NCBI GenBank assembly: GCA_021209875.1
Contig: JAGYVD010000009.1
Location: forward strand, 2,418,001-2,482,000
Source: Rosellinia necatrix
Lineage: Eukaryota > Ascomycota > Sordariomycetes > Xylariales > Xylariaceae
Length of the DNA: 64,000 nucleotides
Direction of reading: 5' to 3'
Below the pieces are notes generated by a model. That model was not told where the DNA came from, ran no database searches, and saw only the letters and a program-made list of their open reading frames with translations. Position 1 is the first letter of the stretch. The number at the start of each line of letters is the position of its first letter. A program made the position numbers and the translations under genes. This document shows, one piece after another, positions 34,822 through 46,743 of the stretch.

Positions 34822-36870
34822 TCATATAAACCCACCGCCTAAGCCATTGTCCCCGACTCGCGTGGTTGGAGGTTTAAACGTTCCGGCTTCCGTCCTAAGC
34901 GTTTTGGTAGGCGCTGGCCGTGGGGGAGGTCTCAGTCCACCCCCAAAATCACCTCCCCCGGACAGTACCCCGGCGGTCTCAGCACGTTTTATCGGGGGTG
35001 ATGTCAGTTCGCCACTGGCTGTCGGGCTCCACGGACGACTGAATGACCGAAAAGTGGGCGACTCTGCACCCGAATTGGTGCCTGGGGTGCGACGCGAGCT
35101 CAGGGATTCAGTGGGGCATAAAGAATCCGACTCCGACTCCGAACGTACTCTAGAATCTGCAGGAGATGGTGATATCGCGGCACGGTCGAAAGAGGGCATC
35201 GCAGGCGATGGCAAAGGCCGGTAAGACGAGTCGGGTGTGGGCGGATTGCGCCTTAGAGAGCGCGGGGGAACCGGTGGTGTAGTTGGGGATATGTCGCGCT
35301 CGGTTTCTATTCCGTCGTTTCGCGGGAATCGGTAGCTACCAGAATGCGAAAGCGGGAACTGTGACGGCGGCGGGAAACAAGGACTCGCCAGTGGACCTGT
35401 CAAGGGGATGACAGGACTAGTGCTCTCGGGTGATGGGGGGTGGCGATACACTTCATCGTCATCGTCGTCATCATATACGGATGAGCCTGTGGGGGAGCCA
35501 ACTGCTGAGCCTTGTTCATGCGTCTCCTTCGCAGATGTTGGGGGATTAGACCCCATCCATGCTCTCAATTGTGGCCGTGGTGGTCTTTGAGTACTTGTAG
35601 GTGTAGGTGATCGCGTCGGATTTCGGAGGAATGGTGCGCTTCGCGGCCCATTACGGTCAGCCACACCCAGACGAAAGCCCATATTAAGGGTGAGCGGAGG
35701 CGGACGTTCAATTGGACGTCCGCTGTTGCTCGATGTTTTCGGCCGTTCCATTAGAGATAGCGTGGGAACATTGCTACTTTCGGCCGCCTCAATCTTCATC
35801 TGTAAGCTACGTCGCCGCTGTGGGTTGATTGTCAATGTATCCCGTTTAGCGCGTACGTTCTGGATAACTGGTTTAGGATTTGCTCGTTTGGCTGGTGGTG
35901 AAGCGGGCCTCGGAGGAAGAGCCGGAGTTGACGGCTTCTCTTCGCTTCTACGCGGGGTTATAGATGGCGAAGGTAGAGACGCAAATCCAAACTTCGATAC
36001 GTTCTGCTTTAGTTCCTCCCGCCCCGACGGAATACTATCGTGGCCTTGAGAACCAGGAGGCCGCACCTTAGCTAGCGGTAATCTAGCGAATTCTGATGCT
36101 GAGCTTTCGAACGTGCCCCTATCGGCGATCGACTGCGGCGGGGACGGTGGCTTTTGCGACTGGGTCTCTAGGTGTGACTCGGCGGCCGAACGAGTAGAGG
36201 CTGGTTTTTTAATGCGCAGTGGCGCGGGAGTCTCCATTATCTCCTTGAAATCCCCAAAGTCTGCAAAGGAAGACACATCGTCGGGGAGATCCAGCTTTAA
36301 CTCGTACTGACCGAGTGGTGACTTGGACACGACGCTCAATGGTGTACCTGGCTGTCCCTCGTCTCGCGCGGTCAACGCCGGACTCAAAGGCCCCTTGAAC
36401 CCTGGTTTTGACGAATCCCGGGCGAAATGTACATCAAGGGGGTTAACCCAAGTCTTACTTCTCCCATCAGAAGTGCTTGGTCGGGCCAACGGGTGAAAAC
36501 TCGGAGGTACGATATTTAGGCTTGTTGTTGAGCCTGCAGTCCAATGACGACCCAGGCTGGGATTGGACGCATGGTGGCGTAGACCTGGCGGGGCTGGAAG
36601 ATCCGTTGTGCTGGAGCCGAATTTGCTCGAGGCAAAAGGAGCGGCCTTAAGTCCCTTGAATTTGTTCTTTATTGACCGTGAAGACTGCTCGGACTCTTGT
36701 CGTGACAGCGAATAGACACTCGCCTCATAGGAAGGATTTGGCACACCCTTAAAATCGAAGAAGTTGCTGTCAAGAGCATTGGGGTCGTCGAGATTCTGGA
36801 GCTGAGGAGAAGATATTTGGAGGTCTTTCGAGGATTTTCTAGTCTCGTTAACAATCGTGGACAGACACAT
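34822..36870 (-). CDS. Disordered Pro/Ser-rich protein of unknown function
   Basis: One uninterrupted exon encodes 682 residues starting MCLSTIVNETRKSSKDL. No catalytic domain is recognised. The protein is almost entirely low in hydrophobic residues and rich in Pro, Ser, Arg and Thr, so it is probably disordered. It contains an acidic patch YDDDDDDEVYRHPPSP and several proline motifs of the SH3-ligand type (PALPPRPASPP, TPPVPPRSLRR). It also has many SP/TP sites, which suggests phosphorylation. The first 60 residues and the block ELKLDLPDDVSSFADFGDFKEIM are the only parts with helical character. A scaffold or adaptor role linked to SH3 proteins is a guess from these motifs. Length, Met context and codon pattern support a real gene; no intron signal is needed. 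Confidence 0.8.
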   Translation of the reverse strand: MCLSTIVNETRKSSKDLQISSPQLQNLDDPNALDSNFFDFKGVPNPSYEASVYSLSRQESEQSSRSIKNKFKGLKAAPFASSKFGSSTTDLPAPPGLRHHASNPSLGRHWTAGSTTSLNIVPPSFHPLARPSTSDGRSKTWVNPLDVHFARDSSKPGFKGPLSPALTARDEGQPGTPLSVVSKSPLGQYELKLDLPDDVSSFADFGDFKEIMETPAPLRIKKPASTRSAAESHLETQSQKPPSPPQSIADRGTFESSASEFARLPLAKVRPPGSQGHDSIPSGREELKQNVSKFGFASLPSPSITPRRSEEKPSTPALPPRPASPPAKRANPKPVIQNVRAKRDTLTINPQRRRSLQMKIEAAESSNVPTLSLMERPKTSSNSGRPIERPPPLTLNMGFRLGVADRNGPRSAPFLRNPTRSPTPTSTQRPPRPQLRAWMGSNPPTSAKETHEQGSAVGSPTGSSVYDDDDDDEVYRHPPSPESTSPVIPLTGPLASPCFPPPSQFPLSHSGSYRFPRNDGIETERDISPTTPPVPPRSLRRNPPTPDSSYRPLPSPAMPSFDRAAISPSPADSRVRSESESDSLCPTESLSSRRTPGTNSGAESPTFRSFSRPWSPTASGELTSPPIKRAETAGVLSGGGDFGGGLRPPPRPAPTKTLRTEAGTFKPPTTRVGDNGLGGGFI

Positions 36871-39800
36871 GATCTGCGCTTCTATTCTACGTACTTCTTC
36901 TTCTCGCCCCCGATCTTTAACCCAAAGAATGAGACCATGGCGACTATTATCGTGACTATTTCCTTGTAGGGCAGATGGCGGTTGTTATTACTAGAAGGCG
37001 GCACGAGTCGTTGATGGCTCCGTTATGAGGGTGTCTTTGATGAACTCTGTTCCGATTGGCGGCGAGCGAGAAGCGATGTGTCCAATACAGATTCGCTAGC
37101 AACAGAAAAAAAAAAAAGGGGGAGAGGGCCGAGGGAGAATAAGACAAGATGTGCCTTCAACTCAAAAAGAATAGAGTTGGCCTAACTTTAAAGCGAGCGC
37201 TAAAGTTGCGCGTGTATTAATATTATTCACTAAGAGACAAGCAAGGAGGTCCGGCCAGTAGTAGGTGGCGATTGGTATTTGGTATTATGTGTGCGGATGT
37301 GTTTGCGGTGCCTGGGTCGGAAGGCGGATGCGTGTCGATGGCTACAATTCGTGCGCGTGATATCAATGTCGCGTCGGCTTGAGGAGTAGCTAGCGACTCG
37401 GGGCTGGTATGCGTCTCGAGTCGATATGGCGACAGGAAGTATTAAAAGATTTATAATATTAGTGCAGGTTAAGAAAGCCCGAAGGAGAAGGGGGAGGGCG
37501 TGCTGTCGAAGCTGTCTGTCGATTATCACGACGATGGAGAGGGAAGAGAGGGGGAAGAAGGAAAAATTAAGATGGTGGTGACGGGACTATGCCCAGTGGA
37601 CCTGACGATGTCGCGCGACGAGGGGCCATAAAGGCATGAATTACCTACATGGGCCTCTGTATCATCGGTAGCCCATCTCGTCTAGTGTAGCACACTTAGT
37701 GTAGTTGAGCTAGCATCTCGATTTGCTAGAGAGAAGCTGGGATCGAGGCACGAGGGGATCGTGGCAGCGGTGCCTGGTGTGAGCATGTATGGTATGTACG
37801 TGTAGGTAGGTAGGCAGGTTAGTACCCACCCGGGTACTTTGTCTACTACGCACTACGTTGTAGGTATGTACTTACTAGATAGATACTTGCTGTACTATGG
37901 TGTCTATCTGCCTAATTAGGTACTGTCTAAGTACTATGCTTTATCTCCTCGTCGCCAAAAAGCGTGGGAATTGGGATGAGCAAATGCCTATTCGACGGAA
38001 AGGGCATCTGCAAAGAAGCGTTCTTGCTCCTGAATAGTCGTTGCTGTGATCCAATACCAGCATTCCGACGCCATGCCAGCTTGCCGCGGGCACGGACTCT
38101 ACCCAGAATAGGAAAGCGGCAGGGATTCAGGAAATTTGATGACCAGGTTTCCCCCATGTCACCTCCATGTCAAGGCATGTACATATGTGTAGTGTAGTAT
38201 GCCCGCCCCACATGCACTATGATGCATGTGCATACACTACATACTTGTTCCAGGGACCAAATCGCGAAATCAGGGGAACCCAGCTCAGCCATGTCCCTTT
38301 AGGCGCCATATCGGCATAGTGGCATGAAGCAAACCTTGAGGACCTCTAACCCCCAGCTAACGGGGATATACACATCAAGACATAATAATCATACAGTATA
38401 GAGTGTTAAGAGAGGTATTGATACGCACCCGGATCACATGTGGGTACTTATTTTGCTAAAAGAATACGCATGTATACCTGATAAGTGGTGCCAGAGGCAT
38501 AATGATAGGTATTACTGATATAACATGCCTATGCATTAACCACCAACTAACCTTGAATAAAGGTAGGTTACTAAATTATAAAAACATCTGACAAAGCTAA
38601 TTGGGTTAATGGTTTTTATCCACAAAGATCAATCAATAGGGTTCTTACTTGATTTGATGATTTTGGTACCGAACCAGCACTTAAAGGGATAAGCCGCCAT
38701 CAAAAAGGATTTTTCCCCCATAGATATTAGGTGGCATCACCATATGAAAAGTCACAAGGCCTAGGGTGCTAGTGAACTCTTCCCTCGACCTCGCATAGCC
38801 TCGAAAGTGTATAACCCCTTTGCTGCCGAACTCTTGTAACTTACACTATGCCTCAGCCAAATGCACATAACCTGAAACGAGCGGCCGATGCCATGGGTAC
38901 CCGGGTACCCGCATACCTAGGCCTAGGTGCAAGCACACCAGGGTAAGAATGCTTAGTTGTTACCTAGGTAGTTGTCATGAAGCTATAGTACCAAGTACAA
39001 GTACATACCTAGTTAGATGGAGAACGCGCTATTATGGCCGAAGATTATTGCTTGTTATGGCGTTTCCTGTTTTAGATACTATTAGTCGACTATCTCTTTT
39101 ACTGCTTCCTTTGTGTGTATTTTGCATCAGAGGATCAAGACCCGCCGATTGTTTACACAATAAGTATAGAGTACCAACCCTAGGCGGACCTAGGAATGGT
39201 TAGGGGGTTTTTACGGTATGTAGTGCACATACTTGCAACTGGGCAACTTAAACAATGGGCGGGGCTCGATCATTGGATTTGAAACTTCCTACTACCAAGG
39301 CAGGTTAGGTATGCTATGTCCGGGTAAATTGCAATACTGCGTACATACAAGCACATACAAGCATATTACCTGGTTCAAAGGCTCGGGGTTCATAAGGCGA
39401 CAGGTTCATATTGCTCCAATCTCCAATTGGGACGTACCCATCCCTTTGCTGCAGCTCTCCCCCAGCTTCGTGTATGCCGCTATAGACTTGCTATTTCTCC
39501 CAGGTTCCGACATAGGCTTGTCCGTCTCTCAGCTTTTTGGCGTCATTCCTAGTTGTTAAGATTCCACATATTACGACCATATTACGACCGTAGGTGATTC
39601 AGCCCCAAAATTTCAGGTATAATAGCATTGGTTCTGGGTCTCATGAAGTTCACCTTATATAGACCTATCCGATGTAACTTGATTTTACTGCGCACTTAGA
39701 ATATACCTGTATACGTGTGCACATATATACATACTTACATACCTACGTACATGCAAAAACGGCTTCGTCCAACTTGTAGTTTTCTCTGTAATAGATACTC

Positions 39801-40823
39801 ATCAATATCTACTACCATACACCACATCATACCAGCATGTATTGCTCTCTAACTCCTGTATACCAGAACAAGTGGGATAACTCTTTGATTACTTTTCATA
39901 TTAGAAGTAGTAGCATTCTGTGGCTGTCGGGAAAGACGGTTTATCTGCGACTAGTTACTTAGGGCTGATGATGTATATCAGTGGTCACAAACGAAGCCAA
40001 ACTATATATGTAATATGTAAAGAGTGTCATGTATGCCCATGAAAATAGACGAGCGTTATCACTGAGAGTTATTAACTATCTGAGAGCGGTAGGAAAAACT
40101 CGTCATAATATTTCGAGTAAATCGCACTGGTTAAAGGGTAAAAATACTTGTGGCTGGTCGATTTACCGATGCCACAACTGTCCCAGTCATTCAGAGCAGC
40201 CATCAGACAAGACATGGTTGGCCCTCTGTGTGCCGCAGGCCGGCAATCGCCTCTTTCCTCATATCTTTTGGCTGTACGCCATCCATAGGAATTTCCTAAG
40301 GCACATGTACAAGCCAAAGCGAAGGAAAGATGGAGTGCCTCAGTTTCATTTATTTTGGGCAATGTAGTATAGCTGCTGTTAAATAGGCTGCCTCACTTCC
40401 TCTTGGCTTGTTTGGGAGGGGGTTTGCTAACAGAGGCGGAAAGGAAGTAACAGGAAGTTAAGGCATTTTGCCAACTGCGCGAAACAGATATTGATATAAA
40501 ACCATCTCTGCTCTCTGCCTTTTATGTCTCCGCTGGATTCCCTTTTCCTATTTTGGGAATTTCCTTCGACTCAGCATGAAATTCATTGCAATGTGACGCT
40601 TCCTAGGAAACATAAACGTGCTTTTGTCGCGTCAACCCTCATCCCTAGCGCTCTTGGCCTAGATCACAGAGTGTGTCGAAGCATTGGTTCGTACGACAAA
40701 TATTCTGTGAACTTAGTAGCCTGGGCTCCTATTTTTAACCTCCTGAAGCAGTAGGATAGACAATACTCCCGCCGCCGTTCCCACACCATTGATCCTTATC
40801 CCCCCACTCACGAACATCGCTCC
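36871..40823. other. Intergenic region
   Basis: About 36.9-37.6 kb is the probable leader and promoter of the disordered-protein gene (pyrimidine-rich on the minus strand). The rest is AT-moderate DNA with GGTAGGTA tracts near 37800-37830 and the nested palindromes GGTACCCGGGTACC and CCTAGGCCTAGG near 38896-38927. No credible gene was found. Confidence 0.55.
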
Positions 40824-41084
40824 TTATAGTGGGCTACAAGTACACCCTTTCGGCTGGTTGAAGGACGGGTAGGCCACGCACCACAGGCGTCTATCGCGGC
40901 AGTTGATGCGGTCCACACCGCAGTCTGTATGCGAGCACGGACCATCGTAGTACTGGCGCGTTTCCAGCAGCGCGGCCGGCTGTGCCGACCTCGCGCCTAT
41001 CTCCGTCGGCACTGCAAGAGCCGAACAGGGGAAAGAGCCGAGGAGAGCGGTGGTGAGGACGGCGAGGAGGACTGTGGGTTGCAT
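40824..41084 (-). CDS. Small secreted cysteine-rich protein
   Basis: A single exon of 86 residues starts at a good ATG. It begins with a classic signal peptide: Met-Gln-Pro, a hydrophobic core LLAVLTTALLG, and a likely signal peptidase site after Ala-Leu-Ala (before VPTEIG). The mature part has a short linker ending LETRQ and then a compact domain with six cysteines in the spacing C-x4-C-x6-C-x6-C-x11-C-x-C, ending GCTCSPL. Six cysteines suggest three disulfide bonds. A TATATA stretch lies about 35-45 bp upstream of the ATG. It stands alone between long spacers. Fungal proteins of this size include defensin-like peptides, effectors and surface proteins; which one this is cannot be told from sequence. 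I do not recognise an exact family. Confidence 0.8.
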   Translation of the reverse strand: MQPTVLLAVLTTALLGSFPCSALAVPTEIGARSAQPAALLETRQYYDGPCSHTDCGVDRINCRDRRLWCVAYPSFNQPKGCTCSPL

Positions 41085-42291
41085 CTTGAGATCTTACTGG
41101 ACCGATTCGAACGGGAGAATATATAAAATCAAGTGAATGACTATATGCTTGATAGAGTCTATGCTGTCGGTATGGTTTAGCGTATACTAGGCGATCGTTC
41201 TCGGTTTTGTCTGTGGATGGGTTGCAAGTGCGTGTGCAAATAGATCTGCGAGACGGTAGGGAGGGACGCAGAGAAGACAACATTAGAATAAGCGACGAGT
41301 GAGCCAATTTATACACAATCGCCTAACTGACCGATCTACCAGGCTATGCCTCAATCAATCTATACCAAGCGTACCAAGAGATTCCTCCCACGGCGTGGCA
41401 CTGACGCGTAAACCAAAGGATATATACAGTAAGTAGTGACTGTGGACATGACCGTCCCAACAGCCGAAACGGCAGACCTTGCATATCATCTCCCCGCTTG
41501 CTTTGGATGTCTTGGAAATTCTCCGTGCCCAGGATGCCCCATGTCCTGACCGCTCTTATCTATATTGCTTTTACCTGTGCCAGTTGACGTAGGAGCGGCG
41601 GGAAGGAAGGAGAGGGGAAAACCACTCAATCAATACATGGAAGAGACGACTCGGCGCCGAGCAATGCGGAGTAAAAACGCTCGTCTCATTCGGCGGTCTC
41701 GGGAGGTTAGGGGTGTATGCCGCGCCTGACCGGCTTGGCCTGCCTCGGCAGCGCCAACTAGTTTATGTATAATGTGATCTGGGTTGCCTATGTCATAAAA
41801 AGCCGCACTCAATACGCAGCCACCGCACTCAGCTAGCTTGGGACCTGGCGGTACGGCCGCTCCACCAGATCTGTGGCTTCACATGACGCAGATGGTTGTA
41901 CGTAGGAAGGCTTGACAGGGACAGGGCTCCGAATATGACTCGTTGGTGGGTGGACGTGAATGTCCGGGCCCTGAGAGCACGGATCTGTATAATGTCATAT
42001 ACCCGTATGTGAGGTTGTTGCGGCAGGATGGTTCGTACACAGGCGATGGAGGCGACCCCAATCTTTGGTTGCCATATTAATCGTGCAGCGAACACGGATC
42101 AGATTTTGAGAGTGCCGTGTACCATATATCCCCGGTTAAGTTTAATGTCGCCGGTTAGGGGGGTACGCTGAATTGTTCTGCATTGCTCATTGTAACGATA
42201 ATATGGCATCTCCACCATCGAGATTGGCCAGGTTACCGTCGTCCGGCGGCTGTGGCGTCTTCAGCTTGGACGGGTGCAAAGTTGGCGTCTT
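41085..42291. other. Intergenic region
   Basis: This holds the promoter side of the small secreted protein gene and the 3' side of the sirtuin gene, both on the minus strand. Reading frames here are short and featureless. Confidence 0.55.
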
Positions 42292-43728
42292 CTATTGGGT
42301 AGGATTCCCCTTGGTTGGCCCGAAACCTGCCTCTGAGCCATCTTGCGCCGTAGGAGAAGCGTCCTCATCTCTTTCGCCCTCTTTGATGTCTCCTTGAGAA
42401 CGTCGTGTCGCAACTTCTTCTTCAGCCGCCAAAGGTGCACGAGCTGTTGGCTCTGTAGGAGGAGGATCTGGAGTCGTCGTCGACCTCTCGCCTTCATTCT
42501 TCTCCTGCGGCTCGGGGTTAGCAATAGCATCCGAAATGTGGTCGTCGTGGTCCTCAGACAATTCCAACTTCTGTTCCACATCACGCACTAGCTCCTCAAG
42601 CTCGTCAGACACATTCTCTCGCTTCCTCCCTGATCGTTGTCGCTCCGCTTCCTGCTCGCCGACAAGGTCCGTCCACATCCTTTCCAGCTCGTCTCTCCAC
42701 CCGAGCTCGTCGGCCAGCTGACGAATGCCGTCATCGCATTCTCCTAGACACAATACGTCGTCGGCTCGCGTACCGAAATCGCCTACCCGCTCCATGTTGA
42801 ATAATAGCCTAGGGACGCTATCCCTGGCGAGGCGTGGTAACCCCGCAAACGGGTGGACTGTTAGACTCGTGCCGATAACTATGACGAGGTCGGCCTCCTG
42901 CGGTACGGTTGCATTCTCAAAGAAGGCATTTGGCAACTGCTCGCCGAAAAACACGATGTCGGGTTTCACGTAACCAAAACAGCCGTCGCGAATACAAATC
43001 GGCAGAGAGGCTGACTCAACGCACTTGCGCATTTCGGCGTCGGGATATGGCCTTTTGCAGTCGACGCATCGCTGGGTGGCGAAGCTACCGTGGGCCTCGA
43101 CTATTAGCTCTGGCGGGACACCAGCGGCACGTTCGAGGCAGTCGATGTTTTGCGTGAAGAGCATGCGCAAAAGGTTCCTCTTAGCGAGGAGCGCAACGAA
43201 GGCATGCGATACGGTCGGTTGGAAGTTCCCCGGGTACAGCTCTTTCGCTAGGACATAAAAGGGCCGCGGGTTATTGCGGAAGAAGTCTATCTCGAAGACG
43301 GCCTCCGGGTGCGGCAAATCGAGCCGAGCGAGATTGTGGTAGAGCCCAGTCTTGGGAGAGCGGAAGTCGGGTACTAAGGATGAGGTTGTTTGTTAAGTGA
43401 CTGTGTTCGGCTTTGTCTGGCAAACGGTCGACCACGCCCGCGCTCGTATCATGCTTCATGCCAATATCGGCACACCGGCACACCGGCACACCAGCACACC
43501 AGCACACCAGCACACCAGCCAGGCTGTTGGCAAAGCAGCGACTGAAAGATCCGAGACATAAAGACAGAACTCACTCCCTGCGGCCGTAGAGATCCCTGCG
43601 CCCGTCATAACGACAATCCGCTTCGCCCGGCCACTTTTAATATGCTCGGCGGCGGCCTTGACGCTGCGGTCCGAGAGCGTGTCTGGCCTCGTATCCTCAG
43701 ACACCAGGCTAGAGGCTTCCTGGCCCAT
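42292..43728 (-). CDS. hst2: Sir2-family NAD-dependent deacetylase, Hst2/SIRT2 class
   Basis: Exons 43728-43575 and 43373-42292 encode 411 residues. The 201-bp intron (GTGAGT to CCTTAG) interrupts the NAD-binding loop and rejoins it as GAGISTAAGIPDFRSP. Sirtuins remove acyl groups from lysines using NAD. Visible hallmarks are GAGIS (about 43-47), TQNID (125-129), the catalytic His in EAHGSF (H146), zinc cysteines C154/C157 and C178/C183, VKPDIVFFGE, and VIGTSLTVHPFAGLP. The second zinc pair is spaced C-x4-C. The domain order and sequence fit the Hst2/SIRT2 group, which is mainly cytoplasmic; the symbol is by family. The N-terminus MGQEAS fits an N-myristoylation signal. The last 110 residues are acidic and probably disordered, with a short coiled-coil-like DELEELVRDVEQKLEL. 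Confidence 0.92.
43469..43516. repeat. 8-bp tandem repeat inside the sirtuin intron
   Basis: Six 8-bp units, three GGCACACC then three AGCACACC, lie inside the only intron of the sirtuin gene (43374-43574). The block structure, with three units of one type then three of the other, suggests stepwise duplication. Confidence 0.88.
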
Positions 43729-44878
43729 GTTGAAGGGTTGCGACCAGCGCTGGTTTGACGTTCTTCCGTGTCGGGCCTTGTTTCTACGTCCTGCGGTTGC
43801 TAACAGTCCAGGGTTGCGGCTATAGGAGAGCTCTATGATCGGCTCAAAAAGGTTGGATGTTGATGTTTGGATGTTTAGGTGGAGAAGTTGGAGGCAGAAC
43901 CCTGGAAGCTAATCCTAGTGGGTTTGACGAATGTGCATAGCGTGCCTACGGTACCTATAACATGCCTGGCGTACTCGACTAGGGCACGTTAGCAGAACCT
44001 GTAACCTGCCTAAGTACTTAAGTACATACAGCCCAAGTGCACGGATCTCCCCAAGAGGGTGTGGGAGGGGGTGGGGCCCACCTTAGTTGATCTGAGACTT
44101 TTATCCGAGAGCCAATTGAGAACAGGCTGGGAACAAAGTGTGGTGTTTTTTTTTTTTTTTTTTTTCCTCTTTTTCTGGCGCTCTGCTGCATGTAGGTCAT
44201 CGCCTTCCCTGATCGCAGCCGTGTCTGACCTCGTCCGTGGTAGTGGTAGCCTTCGTGGTGTTATGACAATGCATCAGTACAGTAGTAACATCCAACTTAA
44301 TAGCTGGCATGTTTATTTTTAACATTCACATTTTAAAAATATGCAGAATTTTGAAAAGAACAAGCATTAGGATGTTTGTTTGTAACCTCTAACCTAATCT
44401 AATATAATTAGGTATGTCGTAATGCCTTAACCTATTCCTTTAGGCCTTCCCTAATTTATAGCCCAGTAGGAAAGAGGTCTATTATCTGTTGGATCATTTT
44501 CCGATGTGCATACCTGATAACCAAAGGGCTGTTGGCCTTTGTTTCTATAGTTTTTATTGTGAGCCTCTCTACTGGCGCCCAGCGCGGCCGGTAACAATAG
44601 GAAAGGTTGTGGATAAGTGTCATGTTAGAACCCTCTAACCTTAAACCACCCGTTTGCACCTACCACGGCATGTGTAGTTTGTTATGTAGGACTTACCACG
44701 ACCATTCTACGCCATGTAGAAAATGTTGGTCACTGGGCATCGCATTGTCCCATATCGGCATTATTCGTCGCTCGTCGGTTTCATCTTACTGTACAGGCGA
44801 CGCGGACAACAAGAGAAGGAAGCACGGCAATGAAAAGCCAGAACCGTGATTTTAACTTTTGCATCTCAAAAGTTGGTT
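43729..44878. other. Intergenic region
   Basis: This holds the sirtuin promoter and the 3' region of the carrier gene. It includes a T20 run at 44146-44165 and an AT-rich patch at about 44320-44420. No gene was found. Confidence 0.55.
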
Positions 44879-46743
44879 TCAAACGCCCGCCCATTCTAGG
44901 GTCTCCAACGCCAACATTACCAGAGCCAGGGTTGATGGAAGAATCCTGCAAATGGTTAGACACCTGCTGAGTGCTGCTCGAGCATGGGTATACTCACCAA
45001 ACAACATAACTCTGAAATAGTATCTTTGACATGACACCTTCATAGACCTCATTGATTTGGCAAATCTGAGCGAGCTGAAGAGCGCTTGGCGCGCCAGTAA
45101 GAAGAAAACATACAACGATAAAGATCGGATCGTCTAAAATGCTGACAGGGATATGTTTTGCGATAAGAGCTAGAATAGGTGTCATGATAAGGGTCGGGAG
45201 TACCATCCGACTGACAAGCGATGCGATGAGAAGCCGGGTTCCGATTTTGGCTTCTTCAGAATCCTTGACTTCGTTCTCCTTCGTGTTATTTGCTAGGTTG
45301 GCGCCTAGAACGACAAGGATAAGCGGCACCGCGACGCCCCCACTCTGTGTGATGGCGTCGGTGACACTATTCTTGACAAACGACCCTTTGGCGAAAAATA
45401 GCCCCTGTAGACTGGGAATCGAGGCCACAACGATGGAGAGTAGCATAGCCCATAGCGGAGGATTCATGAATTCGCTGACGAAATTCATGGTTTTCTCCAA
45501 TGGCAATCTCACTCCTCGTGGTATCTTGTAATATACGGTCCGGCATAGTCGGCGGGTTTTCTCTTTTGTGCGTGTGTGGGCCTTATGGAGGGCAGCAATG
45601 GATCGAACAAAAAAGCCTCGGATGCCTTTGGGGGCTTCTGGCTCATTCAGTTCTCGTATACGGGGGAATGACATGATATCATCAAGGCCGCTGTTATCAT
45701 CCATCGTCCCTGATCGGTTTTTTGGGATACTGGCCTCATCGTCGGAATCAGCAGGGGATGTACCAGATGTGCCGGCCACTGGAGTTACACCAGCGGGAAC
45801 ATATGTGTCATCATCTGAGCTCTCGGAATTTCCATCGAGGCCCGGGATCAAAACCTCGCCAGATTCAATGTCGTCCCGATACCGGCCTTCCTCCGTGCGC
45901 TCGTCTCGATACTCGTATTGTTCCTTTTTAGCGAGCAAGACGTGAAAACCCCAGCTCCATCGCACCATCTGGCCAAGTTGCTGAAAAATCAATAGGTATA
46001 AGATGCCCCGAGAAGACACTAGCCCACTATGGTCACCCTGAATGCGATCCCAAGACAATCCCTTTAGTGTTTGGGACAGCGAGATAACGAGGGATATAGG
46101 AAGTGAGTTGGAGTTGCCAAACACGCTCATGGCCGTGACGAAGTTGGTTGCTCTTTTCTCGAATCGACATAGCTTCGAGACACAGATAGAGACTCCGTAA
46201 GAGACGGCGGTTTGGATGACGAAAATAATGGGGATGACGGCGAGGTCGCCGAGTTGGTTGGGGTTCAGCTGCTTTGCCAATTTGCTGAATATGAGGCAGG
46301 GTGTGAATAGCCACATGTTCAAGTTCGCGACGAATTTCTGATGTTCTGGCTTAAAAAGGCCTTGTCTCGCGAGAATACTACAGATTCTGGGTCAGTGGTT
46401 GCCATCGTGAGCGATACCTACGAGGCATCAGGAGCATCAAGAGCATCAAGAGCCTTGATACACGCCTATCCAGTCTGGAGCCTATGAATCCTGGGCAGGG
46501 CCACAGCGTGGGGGAACATATCGCCCTGGGATGAACTTACTACCCGGGAAAGCTCACGCAGATTACCTCCAAAACGGCCTCGAAGACGAGCATGACCAAT
46601 CCGACGAGGGATGGGTGCTGCTCATGAGGCGTCGTGGTGACATTGAATGACGGCACAACATCGGGGGTCCAATTGAGGCCGGCATTGTTTATGAGAAGCA
46701 GAGACGAGTAGGGGCTCGTACCGTGCTGCATGTTGGCAGACAT
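44879..46743 (-). CDS. Auxin-efflux-carrier (PIN-like) family membrane protein
   Basis: Exons 46743-46541, 46377-44998 and 44945-44879 encode 549 residues. The 163-bp intron (GTAAGT to CTGTAG) joins CVSFPG to YILARQGLFKPEHQKF. The 52-bp intron (GTGAGT to TTGCAG) joins SYVV to WILPSTLALVMLALE. The protein has the two-bundle layout of the family. The first is an N-terminal membrane block from about residue 45 with LNMWLFTPCLIFSKL and FGNSNSLPISLV. A central hydrophilic loop of about 180 residues, acidic and Ser-rich, comes next. The C-terminal block has LILVVLGANLANN and VVCFLLTGAPSALQLAQICQ. Fungal members are thought to sit in the ER or plasma membrane; the substrate is unknown and may not be auxin. 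The start at 46743 is the first ATG, with a second ATG four codons later. Confidence 0.9.
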
